DNA of 64,000 nucleotides from JAILEN01 sp036723975 (GCA_036723975.1 DAIMGJ010000003.1:1-64000); one strand, 5' to 3'. Shown: positions 8,897 to 17,879, numbered from the stretch's first letter. A program made the numbers and translations. Notes: a model not told the origin generated them from the sequence alone.

Positions 8897-8998
8897 GTTA
8901 GGCGTGTCTAACAAAATAAGACGGTTCGTTGAATATTGTTTGCCACCTTTCAGGTGAAGGGTGGCATTATTTAAAACCATATGTTAGGCAATACTAAC
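8897..8998 (+). promoter_or_regulatory. Two DtxR/IdeR-like palindromes flanking a hairpin
   Basis: GTTAGGCGTGTCTAAC (8897-8912) and GTTAGGCAATACTAAC (8983-8998) share GTTAGGC-N4-CTAAC geometry and resemble the TTAGGC..GCCTAA boxes of DtxR-type iron or manganese regulators. Between them lies a hairpin TGCCACC (8941-8947) / GGTGGCA (8960-8966) with a weak T-rich tail. They sit 20 bp before the start of the DUF3793 remnant, so this gene or a lost neighbour was probably metal-regulated. The regulator identity is inferred from motif shape only. The rest of the gap 8761-8896 shows nothing recognisable. Confidence 0.55.
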
Positions 8999-9017
8999 AA
9001 ATCTAAGGAGATAGGTT

Positions 9018-9233
9018 ATGGTAAAGAATGTCATGATTGAGCATGGTGCACCAACATTGGCCGGAATAAAAACCGGGAATATTTTTACAGTTAGAAATGA
9101 CGATGGTGATATCAATCGGGAAATAAGGATGTTAAACGGAGTGCTAACGAAAAAGGGACTTCGTTTGATTCCAATCCGAAAGAATGAGAATAATACCCTT
9201 GTGTACGTATTCAGACCAGACCGGATTGCTTGA
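9018..9233 (+). pseudogene. DUF3793-family protein, C-terminally truncated remnant
   Basis: The 71-residue frame begins MVKNVMIEHGAPTLAGIKTGNIF, like the start of DUF3793 proteins (a function-unknown clostridial family of about 180-200 residues). It keeps the initiation signal TAAGGAG. It ends with VYVFRPDRIA and an immediate stop, where the C-terminal two thirds should continue. The last 4 bases overlap the radical SAM remnant. A deletion joining two genes is the simplest reading. Confidence 0.6.
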
Positions 9234-9487
9234 ATCCGGAAGTGCTTCAATTATTAGACGAAATGAATAAAATCAAACCGGTTTGGGTGGAACTCGGACT
9301 GCAGTCGATTCATGAAAAAACTGCAGCATATATCGACATCCTAAAAGAGTGTGTAAAACTTATCCCGGAAGATGTGGTGATTCACCGTTTTACAGGTGAT
9401 GGCGACAAAAATCTTTTGCTTGCACCCCTTTGGAGTGCCAATAAAAAGCATGTTTTAAATCGCATCAATCGGGAGATTTTGGTGTGA
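9230..9487 (+). pseudogene. Radical SAM protein (TIGR01212/YhcC type) remnant lacking its N-terminus and middle
   Basis: The frame opens with NPEVLQLLDEMNKIKPVWVELGLQSIHEKTAAYI, typical of the middle of YhcC-like radical SAM proteins. It then jumps straight to the family C-terminal end (DILKECVKLIPEDVVIHR and LLLAPLWSANKK). The CxxxCxxC cluster region and about 100 residues after AAYI are absent, so it cannot be an active radical SAM enzyme. There is no ribosome site at the apparent start. Two separate deletions, or one complex rearrangement, are needed. Confidence 0.65.
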
Positions 9488-9555
9488 TATAATGATACTG
9501 ATATATTCAGGGAAAAGTTTTATGATACAGTATGATGAATGAGGAAGGAGCAACC

Positions 9556-10185
9556 ATGAACGAAACGATTTTAAAACGAAATGAGCTTTTGGCACAGACC
9601 GTGATAAAGGGCTTGGAGTCCAGAAATATTACAGGACATTATGCGGCAAACAAAGAAGAGGCATTAAAGATTGCTTTGGACTTAATTCCGAAGGGAAGTT
9701 CCATTTCCATGGGTGGATGTATGAGTGCGCGTGAAATCGGTTTGACAGATGCTTTAAAAAACGGAGAGTATGATTTTATCGACCGCGATGCTTATGAGGA
9801 TGGACGTGTTGCCATGTTAAAGGCTTATGATGCCGATTTCTTTTTGGCAAGTGCCAACGGAATGACCCAGGACGGCGTGATTGTAAATATTGACGGAAAC
9901 TCCAATCGAGTATCCGCTATCGCTCAGGGTCCGAAGCATGTATTATTCATTGTTGGAATGAATAAGATTTGTGATGATGTGGACGGCGCTATGAAGCGTG
10001 CCAGAAATGTGGCAGCCCCCATCAATGCTCAGAGATTCGGACTTTCCACACCTTGTGCAAAGACCGGAAGCTGTATGAACTGTAAATCCCCGGATACAAT
10101 CTGTTGCCAGTTTTTAATCACAAGATATTCCCGTCATGCAGACAGAATTCATGTGATTTTGGTAAACGACAATCTTGGATTTTAA
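9556..10185 (+). CDS. LUD-domain protein (lactate utilisation family, DUF162)
   Basis: The 209-residue cytoplasmic protein has the LUD fold pattern: KEEALKIALDLIPKGSSISMGGCMSA, DADFFLASANGMTQDG and RVSAIAQGPKHVLFIVG, as in LutC/YkgG relatives. It also carries a C-terminal cysteine-rich tail (TPCAKTGSCMNCKSPDTICC) that may bind a cluster or metal. The start at 9556 is chosen because GAGGAAGGAG lies just upstream; the in-frame ATG at 9532 lies before that site. It is not accompanied by LutA/LutB, so a role in lactate oxidation is not implied by context. Confidence 0.8.
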   Translation: MNETILKRNELLAQTVIKGLESRNITGHYAANKEEALKIALDLIPKGSSISMGGCMSAREIGLTDALKNGEYDFIDRDAYEDGRVAMLKAYDADFFLASANGMTQDGVIVNIDGNSNRVSAIAQGPKHVLFIVGMNKICDDVDGAMKRARNVAAPINAQRFGLSTPCAKTGSCMNCKSPDTICCQFLITRYSRHADRIHVILVNDNLGF

Positions 10186-10228
10186 CAAAAGGATAACAGT
10201 TGGTTAAAAAAAGGATTACAGAAAGAAA

Positions 10229-11110
10229 ATGAATTTGATAAAGGAAAAGCCGATGGCATGGACATTGATATTGCTTTTAGTACTATCTTTGACTGCCTGC
10301 GGAAAAAATGATGCACAGGAAATTGTTGAGCCGGAAGCGGTGGAAGAAACAGTAAAAGAAGTACCGGAAGAGACAGCCCAAGAGACAGCCCAAGAGACAG
10401 CCGAAGAGACGGAAGAAACCCAAGATGCAGAAGAATTGCCGGAAGAAACTGAAACGGTAAACAATACTTCCGGAGCCGGGAAGGTCATTTGCATCGACGC
10501 CGGACATCAGGCTCATGGTAACAATGAAAAAGAACCCATCGGGCCGGGAGCAAGTGAAACAAAGGCGAAGGTGGCAGGCGGAACCAGAGGAACGACATCC
10601 GGATTGGCGGAATATGAACTGACCCTTCAGGTTTCTCTAAAACTGCAGACAGAACTGGAAAATCGTGGGTATACGGTGGTTATGGTTCGAACCACAAATG
10701 ACGTGAATATTTCAAACTCCGAGAGAGCTATGATTGCCAATGATGCAGGGGTGGATGCTTTTATTCGAATCCATGCAAACGGTTCGGAAAACTCATCCGT
10801 AAACGGAGCTATGACCATTTGTCAGACTTCCTCCAACCCCTATAACGGAAGCTTACATGAGAAAAGTTATGCCCTTTCTTCCGCAGTCCTAAACCATTTG
10901 GTGGAGGAAACCGGATGTAAAAAAGAGTATGTGTGGGAAACGGATTCCATGAGCGGAATCAATTGGTGTCAGGTGCCGGTTACCATTGTGGAAATGGGGT
11001 ATATGACGAATCCTACGGAGGATTTAAACATGGCATCCGATGGGTATCAAAACAAAATCGTTACAGGTATTGCAAACGGAATTGACGAATATTTTGAAAC
11101 GTTAAATTAA
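10229..11110 (+). CDS. N-acetylmuramoyl-L-alanine amidase (Amidase_3) lipoprotein
   Basis: The 293-residue protein starts with a lipoprotein signal (LLLVLSLTAC, lipobox Cys near residue 24), then a Glu/Thr-rich linker with three direct 12-bp in-frame repeats (QETA units). The zinc-dependent amidase domain runs from about residue 85. Likely ligands and catalytic residues are visible: His in CIDAGHQ, Glu in LAEYELTL, His in FIRIHANG and Glu in TIVEMGYMTN. It should cut the bond between muramic acid and the stem peptide in peptidoglycan, anchored outside the membrane. It is convergent with sdaAA with only 19 bp between stops and no clear terminator. Confidence 0.88.
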   Translation: MNLIKEKPMAWTLILLLVLSLTACGKNDAQEIVEPEAVEETVKEVPEETAQETAQETAEETEETQDAEELPEETETVNNTSGAGKVICIDAGHQAHGNNEKEPIGPGASETKAKVAGGTRGTTSGLAEYELTLQVSLKLQTELENRGYTVVMVRTTNDVNISNSERAMIANDAGVDAFIRIHANGSENSSVNGAMTICQTSSNPYNGSLHEKSYALSSAVLNHLVEETGCKKEYVWETDSMSGINWCQVPVTIVEMGYMTNPTEDLNMASDGYQNKIVTGIANGIDEYFETLN

Positions 11111-11129
11111 CCTTTATAGAAAGTGGATG

Positions 11130-12014
11130 TTATTCTTTCTCGAATACCTGATCGCGAAGTTTTTTTCCTGTAGGAGTTACAGCGAGGCCGCCTTTGGCGG
11201 TCTCTTTTAATGTGGATGGAAGTGCGTCGCCCACCTCGCGCATAGCGTCCAAACACTCGTCTGCCGGAATCTTTGCGGTGATGCCGGCCAGTGCCATATC
11301 CGCACTTGAAAAAGCAATCATGAGACCGGATACATTTCGCTTGATACAGGGAATTTCCACAAGTCCTGCCACAGGATCGCACACCAGTCCCATTTGACCG
11401 GAAATCGCCATGGCACATGCATCTGCGCATTGACGGGGAGAACCGCCTTTTAATTCCACCAAAGCGGCAGCAGCCATGGCAGCGGCGCTTCCACACTCTG
11501 CCTGACAACCGCCTTGAGCACCGGCAATACTGGAACGTTCCGCAATTACCATACCGATGGCGCCGGCGGTAAACATAGACATTACGATATCTTTTTTGTC
11601 ATAGTGTTTATCTTCGTACAAAGAGACGAGACATCCCGGAAGAATTCCGCAGCTTCCTGCAGTTGGAGCCGCAACGATTTTTCCCATGGAGGCATTGCAA
11701 CCGGCTACGGCTAATGCACGAGCCATGGCTTTTGCCATAAAATCTCCGCAAAGACTCTTACCTGCGGTGGAAGCGTAGTGGTTCATCAAGTAGCCCTCTC
11801 CACCTGTGAGCCCGGAGGTGGAAGTTTGGTCTTTTTTTAACCCTTCTTTCACGGAGGAAAGCATGACCTCAAAGCTTTCTTCCATTTTTTTATATAGCTC
11901 GGCTTCGGATTTCTCCATAGCTTTTGCCTGGTCTTCCAAAACCACTTCACTGATTTTTTTGTTTTTCTTTTCAGCTTCTTTTATGAGTTTATGTATGGAA
12001 TCGTATTTTATCAT
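11130..12014 (-). CDS. sdaAA: L-serine dehydratase, iron-sulfur-dependent, alpha subunit
   Basis: The 294-residue alpha chain of the [4Fe-4S] L-serine ammonia-lyase converts serine to pyruvate and ammonia. Family blocks are present: CNASMGKIVAAPTAGSCGILPG, GAQGGCQAECGSAAAMAAAA and CDPVAGLVEIPC, with the cysteines that hold the cluster. It lies 29 bp downstream of the beta-subunit gene on the minus strand, the usual operon order sdaAB-sdaAA in Firmicutes. The start has GAGGCAAAGAAATG upstream. Length is normal. Confidence 0.93.
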   Translation of the reverse strand: MIKYDSIHKLIKEAEKKNKKISEVVLEDQAKAMEKSEAELYKKMEESFEVMLSSVKEGLKKDQTSTSGLTGGEGYLMNHYASTAGKSLCGDFMAKAMARALAVAGCNASMGKIVAAPTAGSCGILPGCLVSLYEDKHYDKKDIVMSMFTAGAIGMVIAERSSIAGAQGGCQAECGSAAAMAAAALVELKGGSPRQCADACAMAISGQMGLVCDPVAGLVEIPCIKRNVSGLMIAFSSADMALAGITAKIPADECLDAMREVGDALPSTLKETAKGGLAVTPTGKKLRDQVFEKE

Positions 12015-12043
12015 TTCTTTGCCTCGTTTTATTTGTTTGCACC

Positions 12044-12712
12044 CTAGATTCTTCGAATGAGGATTGCATTGGTGACGTGTTCGATTTTTCGAATATCGTC
12101 AATCAGTGATTCCGGTGGGACGTTATCAATCTCAATCGTCATAATCGCATGTCCACCCTTTTCCTGACGGGAAAGATGGAAGTTGGAGATATTGATATCT
12201 TTGTGCTCCCAGTGCATGAGATTGGTTACGTTGGCGATGACGCCCGGCTTGTCTTCGTGCATGACTAAAATGGTGCTGCTTTCACCGGTAAACTCCACAT
12301 TCATGCCGTTGATCTGATTGACCAAAATATTTCCTCCGCCGATGGAAGAACCTTGCATGACACCTGTGGTTCCGTCTTTTAGGAAATAATGAATCCGGGC
12401 GGTGTTGGGGTGTGCTCCTTTGATGTTTTCTTTTTTAAAAGAAAAGGCAATCCCTCTTTGCTTAGCAATTTCCAATGCATCTCGTATTTCAGGGGAATAG
12501 CTTTTATAGCCCATGATTCCGGCAATGAGTGCACGATCCGTTCCGTGTCCCTTGTAGGTCTGGGCAAAGGAACCGGATAAAATGATTTCCACCTTTTTAA
12601 GAGGACGGTTATCGATTAATTTGTTTACCACACGTCCCAAACGTACCGCACCTGCGGTGTGGGAACTGGATGGGCCAATCATCACAGGCCCGATAATATC
12701 AAAAACGTTCAA
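12044..12712 (-). CDS. sdaAB: L-serine dehydratase, iron-sulfur-dependent, beta subunit
   Basis: The 222-residue beta chain has the N-terminal serine-dehydratase domain (DIIGPVMIGPSSSHTAGAVRLGR, KGHGTDRALIAGIMG) and a C-terminal ACT-type regulatory domain from about residue 147 (TILVMHEDKPGVIANVTNLM). It forms the enzyme with the alpha chain encoded next. A ribosome site AGGAGACATCC precedes the ATG, and a minus-strand -10 TATAAT lies at 12745-12750 in the divergent gap shared with the MFS gene. Confidence 0.93.
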   Translation of the reverse strand: MNVFDIIGPVMIGPSSSHTAGAVRLGRVVNKLIDNRPLKKVEIILSGSFAQTYKGHGTDRALIAGIMGYKSYSPEIRDALEIAKQRGIAFSFKKENIKGAHPNTARIHYFLKDGTTGVMQGSSIGGGNILVNQINGMNVEFTGESSTILVMHEDKPGVIANVTNLMHWEHKDINISNFHLSRQEKGGHAIMTIEIDNVPPESLIDDIRKIEHVTNAILIRRI

Positions 12713-12896
12713 TGGATGTCTCCTGTTAAAAATAATTCCTACTCATTATACCATATTAAAAATCGCAGAAAATAGCGTATTTATGGACAATTACAGAGAT
12801 TTTGAACGAAAAAGGTGTCTTGACAGCAACTATATATTGTGCCATTATATGTGTCGGTCACAAAATATTGTGCTTTAAAAGAGGAGAATGAAGAAA

Positions 12897-14120
12897 ATGA
12901 ATAACAAGTGGATTAGAGCAGCGATTCCGGCACTTTTGATTCATTGTTCCATCGGAACAGTGTACTGTTGGAGTACCTTTAAGGAGGCCATTGCGACGCA
13001 AATCGGAACCAGTACCTTCGGAACCGGTTGGGCATTTTCGCTGGCCATCTTTTTTTTGGGAATGTCAGCAGCCTTTGCAGGTCGGGTGGTAGAGGCAGAC
13101 ATTCATCGTTCTTCCCTCATTTCCTGCATTTGTTTTACGGTAGGTATGTTGGGAACCGGACTCATTATTCAGTTTGCAAAAGGAATTCCGGCCTTGATCG
13201 GAATTTACATTTTCTATGGATGCATCATGGGCATCGGCTTAGGTGTTGGTTATCTTACCCCGGTTAAGACTTTGATGCTTTGGTTCGCCGATCAAAAAGG
13301 GTTGGCTACAGGAATTTCTATCATGGGATTTGGTTTGGCAAAGGCAATCGCCACACCGATTATGGAATACCTTCAGAACAAGTACGGTATTTCTGCGATG
13401 TTTTATATTTTGGGTGTATTGTATTTCGTGATGATGTTTGCCGGTCATTTGCTTTTGAGAAAACCGGAAGGCTGGGTGGAAAATCCGGACAAAGACAGTG
13501 AGTTTCAATGGACATCCCTTTTGTCCAACAAGATGTTTGTTGGTATTTGGCTAATTTTTTTCTTGAATATTCACTGTGGATTGATGCTGATTACCTATGA
13601 GAAGCAGATTTTGGGATCTACTTTTGCAGGACTTGCGGTGCTTACCATGATTATCAGTTTTGTCCCGTCTGTTACGGCTGCATGTAACGCATTGGGTCGT
13701 ATCGGATACTCTACGATTTCGGACAAAATGAAGGATCGAAGCCTTGTATATCAGATTATCTTTAGCAGTTGCTTTGGTATTTGCACCATTGTTTTGTTAT
13801 TCTCCATTACCGGAAATACGGTGTATCGCGTTTTGGTTATAGTGCTTCTTATGATTATCAATTTGGGATATGGCGGTGGCTTTTCAACTTTGCCGGCACT
13901 TTTGTCTTCCAGATTCGGAATGGATCATATTTCAAAGATTCACGGTATTACCCTTTCCGCATGGGCGATTGCGGGCATTACCGGAAACAACACTTCCGAG
14001 ATTATTTTAAATCTTACCGGAGGCGATTATAACCGTATTATTCAGGTAGCACTGCTATTGTATGTGGTAGCATTTTTTATCTGTATTTCTTTGGTTAAAG
14101 ATAAAACAGCAAAGAATTAG
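12897..14120 (+). CDS. OFA-family MFS transporter (oxalate/formate antiporter-like)
   Basis: About 407 residues with 12 membrane helices. The opening WIRAAIPALLIHCSIGTVYCWSTFKEAI and the loop GVGYLTPVKTLMLWFADQKGLATGISIMGFG are typical of the oxalate:formate antiporter family, whose members move small carboxylates. The ATG at 12897 is preferred because GAGGAG ends 10 nt before it; the ATG at 12888 directly abuts that site. A TTGACA at 12820 probably marks the promoter. It is divergent from the serine dehydratase operon, so the substrate could be a pyruvate-related acid, but that is inference. Confidence 0.85.
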   Translation: MNNKWIRAAIPALLIHCSIGTVYCWSTFKEAIATQIGTSTFGTGWAFSLAIFFLGMSAAFAGRVVEADIHRSSLISCICFTVGMLGTGLIIQFAKGIPALIGIYIFYGCIMGIGLGVGYLTPVKTLMLWFADQKGLATGISIMGFGLAKAIATPIMEYLQNKYGISAMFYILGVLYFVMMFAGHLLLRKPEGWVENPDKDSEFQWTSLLSNKMFVGIWLIFFLNIHCGLMLITYEKQILGSTFAGLAVLTMIISFVPSVTAACNALGRIGYSTISDKMKDRSLVYQIIFSSCFGICTIVLLFSITGNTVYRVLVIVLLMIINLGYGGGFSTLPALLSSRFGMDHISKIHGITLSAWAIAGITGNNTSEIILNLTGGDYNRIIQVALLLYVVAFFICISLVKDKTAKN

Positions 14121-14121
14121 A

Positions 14122-14985
14122 TTATTCCGATTTGAGGTTTTTGCGCCAGCGAATAGCGGCAATTCCGATGATAATGGAGTAGCCGAGAATGCTAAGGGGC
14201 ACGGGGATTTCTCCCAGGAATACAATGCCCAACAGAGCGGCAAAAATAACCTGGGTATAGTCAAATACGGAGATTTCCTTGGCCGGCGCATAGCGATAAG
14301 CGTTGGTAATGGAAAATTGTCCGATGGAGGCAGATACCCCGGCTAATAATAAGTACAGAAGCTGAATGGGCTTCATAGGTACGTACGTTGCAATTAAAAA
14401 AGGAAAGGTAACCATACAGGAGAAAAGGGAGAAGGCGGCCACGATGATTGGCGGCTGCACTCCCTTTTTTCCAAGTTTACGGACAAATACATAGGCAGTT
14501 CCGGCACCGAAACCTCCAAAGAGACCTGCTAAGGCAGGGGCTATCGCGGAAAAAGTTCCGGTAGGTCGAATGACAAACAAAGCACCGATGAACGCGATGA
14601 CGGTAGTGATGAGATCAAAGCGATTCGGTGTTTCTTTTAATATAAAAATAGACAAAACAATGGCAAAAAACGGAGAAAGTTTGTTTAGCATATTTGCATC
14701 TGCAATATCAAGACGATCAATGGCGTAAAAGTTTGCAATAAGACCTGCGGTACCAAAGGCACAGCGCAGGAACAAATCCAGACGATCTCCTTTTTTTACA
14801 TAAATCCGTTCGCCGTCTTTGATAAGAGCAAATGCAGCCACAAACAGGGCAACCAGATTCCTGAAAAATGCTTTTTGCATAGTGGGCAAATCACCTGAAA
14901 TGCGAATAAAGAACGTCATTAGCGAGAACCCGAAAGCTGCAAACAGTATAAAAATAATTCCTTTAATTTTGTTGTTTCTTTTCAT
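14122..14985 (-). CDS. EamA/DMT-family transporter
   Basis: The 287-residue protein has ten predicted membrane helices in two EamA repeats (for example FAAFGFSLMTFFIRIS, NLVALFVAAFAL, LNKLSPFFAIVLSIFILKE and YTQVIFAALLGIVFLGEIP). It belongs to the drug/metabolite transporter superfamily of small exporters. It converges with the MFS gene (1 bp between stops) and diverges from the GH3 gene. The substrate cannot be told from sequence. Confidence 0.85.
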   Translation of the reverse strand: MKRNNKIKGIIFILFAAFGFSLMTFFIRISGDLPTMQKAFFRNLVALFVAAFALIKDGERIYVKKGDRLDLFLRCAFGTAGLIANFYAIDRLDIADANMLNKLSPFFAIVLSIFILKETPNRFDLITTVIAFIGALFVIRPTGTFSAIAPALAGLFGGFGAGTAYVFVRKLGKKGVQPPIIVAAFSLFSCMVTFPFLIATYVPMKPIQLLYLLLAGVSASIGQFSITNAYRYAPAKEISVFDYTQVIFAALLGIVFLGEIPVPLSILGYSIIIGIAAIRWRKNLKSE

Positions 14986-15040
14986 GATAAATCCCTTTTG
15001 TTTTGTAGTATATCGTATTTGCTATTTTAATATAAGTTTA

Positions 15041-15057
15041 CAATTGTGCAACAATTG
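15041..15057. promoter_or_regulatory. Palindrome CAATTGT-gca-ACAATTG between the EamA and GH3 genes
   Basis: Perfect 7-bp arms (15041-15047, 15051-15057) lie in the divergent 135-bp gap and could serve both genes. The half-site AATTGTGC resembles the palindromes at 2704 and 22478 but has one extra central base, so it may belong to another regulator. Binding is inferred. Confidence 0.45.
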
Positions 15058-15120
15058 GGATAAAATTTACTTGATACAATAGTTTTTCAAAAGCGAGAAC
15101 TTTGGACAGGGGGATGAAAA

Positions 15121-17556
15121 ATGGCATTGGCGGAATACGAAAAAGAACATATCGAAAAGATGAGAGCTTTGGCACCGGAATGTATGGTGCTTTTAAAACA
15201 AAATGGGGACTTCCCGTTGGAAGCGCCGGAGAAGGTGGCACTTTACGGGAACGGTGCAAGAAAAACCATTAAAGGTGGTACCGGCTCCGGTGACGTAAAT
15301 TCCAGATTTTATGTGACGGTAGAAACCGGTCTTCAAAAAGCCGGATTTTTTATTACGACGGATCGATGGCTGGATGCCTATGACAGAGTTTATGAACAGG
15401 CAAAGGCAGAGTTTATAAAAAAAGTAAAAGCCGAGGCACGTGCGGCAAAGGTCAATGCTTTAGTATACGGAATGGGAAAACCCATGCCGGAGACGGACTA
15501 TCAGCTTCCGCTGGACGGAGAAGGGGATTTGTGCGTTTATGTGTTGGCCAGAAATTCCGGGGAAGGAAATGATCGTACGCCCACTCCGGGTGATATTCTT
15601 TTGACTCAGACGGAGATTCGGGATATTCTTGCCTGCCAAAAAAAGTATAAAAAGTTTCTTTTGGTTTTAAATGTGGGAGGCGTGGTGGATTTGTCTCCGG
15701 TTTCCGAGGTGGAAAATATTTTACTATTGTCTCAGCTTGGGGTTGCTACGGGAGATGCGCTGGCAGACGTGATACTTGGGAAAAACTATCCTTCGGGAAA
15801 ACTGACCACCACCTGGAGTGCTTGGGAGGATTATTGCGATATCGGTGATTTCGGTCACAGTGATGAGACCCGTTATAACGAGGGTGTTTATGTGGGGTAT
15901 CGCTATTTCGATAGTATGGGAATACAGCCCATGTTTCCTTTTGGATACGGTTTATCCTATACACAGTTCTCGTTAAAGAACGTTAAGGTAAAACTTACGG
16001 ATTCCAAAGTCGAGATTTTCGTGAAGGTAAAAAATACGGGAAAGGCACCGGGAAAAGAAGTGGTGCAGGCCTATGTGACCTGCCCGTGGGGTGAGTTGGA
16101 TCAACCCTATCAGAAGTTGGCGGCTTTCCAAAAAACAAAAGAATTACAGCCCGGAGAGGAAGAAACCGTAAATCTTTCCTTTGAACTATGGGAGCTTGCA
16201 TCTTATGATGCAAAACGTTCTTCTTATATTATGGATCCGGGTCAGTATATCCTTCGCATCGGAACTTCCAGTCGCGATACGAAAGAAGTGGCGGCATTGG
16301 AGGCAAAGGAAGAAATCCTTGTTCGAAAACTAAAGCCTGTGGGTGGAAAGACGGATTTCAATGATTATGTCCCAAAGAAAACCTGGAGTGATACGGCAGA
16401 AGAAAAGACAAAAGTAATTCCTTTTGACGGAAGTGTATTTTCCTCCGTGGTTTGGCCGAAACCCGCAAAGCCCTCGAGAAAGGCAAAAGAGTTTTGCGAA
16501 AAACTTTTTGATGAAGAGGTAGTATATTTAAACATCGGACAGATCCCGGACGGTTTTTCCATTGCATCCGTCATCGGTGAAGCATCTGCCAGCGTGGCGG
16601 GTGCTGCGGGAGAAAGCTGCTCCAGAGTGGAAGGTATTCGAAAAATTGTTATGGCCGACGGCCCTGCAGGTCTTCGCTTGAGTAAGGAATATGTTGAAAC
16701 CGATAAGGGAGTAAAGGCTGTGGGAAACACCATGCCTGCAGGTTTTGAAGATTATTTGCCGGGAGTGGCAAAATTTGCCATTGATAAAATCAGCAGTCGA
16801 AAACCAAAAGACGGTGTAAGAAATCAATATTGTACCGCCATTCCTATCGGTACCGCGTTGGCTCAGGCTTGGAGTGAAGAGGTTTGTGAGATTTGCGGCG
16901 ATGTGGTTGGAAATGAAATGGAGCGATTTGGCATCCAACTTTGGTTGGCACCTGCCTTTAACATTCATCGTACACCACGTTGCGGTCGAAACTTCGAGTA
17001 CTGTTCCGAAGACCCGTTGATTAGCGGAAAGGTGGGAGCCGCCATTACAAGAGGCGTGCAGAAACACAAAAACTGCGGAACCACCGTAAAGCATTTTTGC
17101 TGCAATAATCAGGAGTATTGCAGATATCAAAATAACAGTATGGTGTCCGAACGAGCCCTCCGTGAAATCTATTTAAAGAATTTTGAAATCTGTATTCGGG
17201 AAAGTGCGCCACTTGCATTGATGACATCCTATAACTTACTAAACGGCGTACATACCGCAGAGCGAGAGGATTTGTTAAAAGGAGTGCTTCGAAACGAATG
17301 GGGCTATAAAGGTCTTGTAATGAGCGACTGGATTATCGAGTCCTTACAGGATAAAAAATGCAAGAACCGCACCACCCATTCCGCACCGGCTATGAAGGCA
17401 GGAAACAACGTGTTTATGCCCGGAAGCCGAGCAGACTTTGATCGTGCTTTAAAAGCACTAAAAGGAGAAAGCACGGAAGGCTACACTCTTACCCGTGAAG
17501 AATTGGAGTACAACGCTGCCTTTTTATACGATGTAAGCGCAAAGTTGCATAAATAA
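15121..17556 (+). CDS. Glycoside hydrolase family 3 protein with permuted domain order
   Basis: The 811-residue cytoplasmic enzyme has the order of normal GH3 beta-glucosidases reversed. The alpha/beta sandwich (GH3_C) comes first (residues about 15-280, with CMVLLKQNGDFPL and DRTPTPGDILLTQ). A fibronectin-III-like domain follows (about 285-400), then the (beta/alpha)8 catalytic barrel (about 480-805) with ADGPAGLR, APAFNIHRTPRCGRNFEYCSEDP, VKHFCCNNQE and the nucleophile Asp in GLVMSDW (near residue 736). There is no signal peptide. This permuted layout is known from some ruminal and gut Clostridia. It probably hydrolyses imported beta-gluco-oligosaccharides; the exact sugar is unknown. Confidence 0.88.
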   Translation: MALAEYEKEHIEKMRALAPECMVLLKQNGDFPLEAPEKVALYGNGARKTIKGGTGSGDVNSRFYVTVETGLQKAGFFITTDRWLDAYDRVYEQAKAEFIKKVKAEARAAKVNALVYGMGKPMPETDYQLPLDGEGDLCVYVLARNSGEGNDRTPTPGDILLTQTEIRDILACQKKYKKFLLVLNVGGVVDLSPVSEVENILLLSQLGVATGDALADVILGKNYPSGKLTTTWSAWEDYCDIGDFGHSDETRYNEGVYVGYRYFDSMGIQPMFPFGYGLSYTQFSLKNVKVKLTDSKVEIFVKVKNTGKAPGKEVVQAYVTCPWGELDQPYQKLAAFQKTKELQPGEEETVNLSFELWELASYDAKRSSYIMDPGQYILRIGTSSRDTKEVAALEAKEEILVRKLKPVGGKTDFNDYVPKKTWSDTAEEKTKVIPFDGSVFSSVVWPKPAKPSRKAKEFCEKLFDEEVVYLNIGQIPDGFSIASVIGEASASVAGAAGESCSRVEGIRKIVMADGPAGLRLSKEYVETDKGVKAVGNTMPAGFEDYLPGVAKFAIDKISSRKPKDGVRNQYCTAIPIGTALAQAWSEEVCEICGDVVGNEMERFGIQLWLAPAFNIHRTPRCGRNFEYCSEDPLISGKVGAAITRGVQKHKNCGTTVKHFCCNNQEYCRYQNNSMVSERALREIYLKNFEICIRESAPLALMTSYNLLNGVHTAEREDLLKGVLRNEWGYKGLVMSDWIIESLQDKKCKNRTTHSAPAMKAGNNVFMPGSRADFDRALKALKGESTEGYTLTREELEYNAAFLYDVSAKLHK

Positions 17557-17588
17557 CAAGACTTAAAATAATTCCGAAAAAAAGTTTA

Positions 17589-17635
17589 TTGACAAATAAA
17601 ACTCTTTTGAGTATCTTAATTACTGTCAACAGTAA
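17589..17635 (+). promoter_or_regulatory. Promoter plus palindrome ahead of the ABC exporter leader
   Basis: TTGACA (17589-17594), a 17-bp spacer and TATCTT (17612-17617) form a sigma-A-type promoter. At the expected start site lies TTACTGT-ca-ACAGTAA (17620-17635), a perfect 7-bp inverted repeat suited to a repressor. No regulator gene is adjacent. Confidence 0.6.
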
Positions 17636-17666
17636 ACTTTAGCACACAGAAAGGAGGTACACGAAA

Positions 17667-17732
17667 ATGATGAACTTGAAATTATATGGACTTGAATTGA
17701 AAATTTTGGGTACCTCGCAGGAAGTTTGTTAA
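17667..17732 (+). CDS. Putative 21-residue leader peptide of the ABC exporter operon
   Basis: A very strong ribosome site (AAAGGAGGT at 17650-17658) is followed at good distance by ATGATG and 21 sense codons, beginning MMNLKLYGLELKI and ending TSQEVC, then TAA. It lies between promoter 17589-17617 and two intrinsic terminators, ahead of a heterodimeric drug-type ABC exporter. This arrangement matches leader-peptide attenuation systems such as Bacillus BmrB-BmrCD, where ribosome stalling by an antibiotic prevents termination. The stalling role is an inference. Confidence 0.6.
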   Translation: MMNLKLYGLELKILGTSQEVC

Positions 17733-17753
17733 GTAGCAGATATGCTTTATTTG

Positions 17754-17855
17754 GCGTGGTATCCGACTACGGAGACCACGCTATTTTTATGGCATTTTTG
17801 CAAAATGACCCGAGATAAAAGCGTTAGGAGTTTCCGGACCCTAACGCTTTTTTTG
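17754..17855 (+). terminator. Two tandem intrinsic terminators between leader ORF and ABC exporter (attenuator)
   Basis: Hairpin 1: GCGTGGT (17754-17760) / ACCACGC (17775-17781), extended inside by TCCG/CGGA and followed by TATTTTTA. Hairpin 2: AAAAGCGTTAGG (17817-17828) / CCTAACGCTTTT (17840-17851) followed by more T. Both lie after the leader stop and before the first ABC gene, so transcription should stop unless relieved. No obvious anti-terminator partner was found by eye. Confidence 0.7.
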
Positions 17856-17879
17856 TGACTTGAAAGGAAGGTGGGACTT

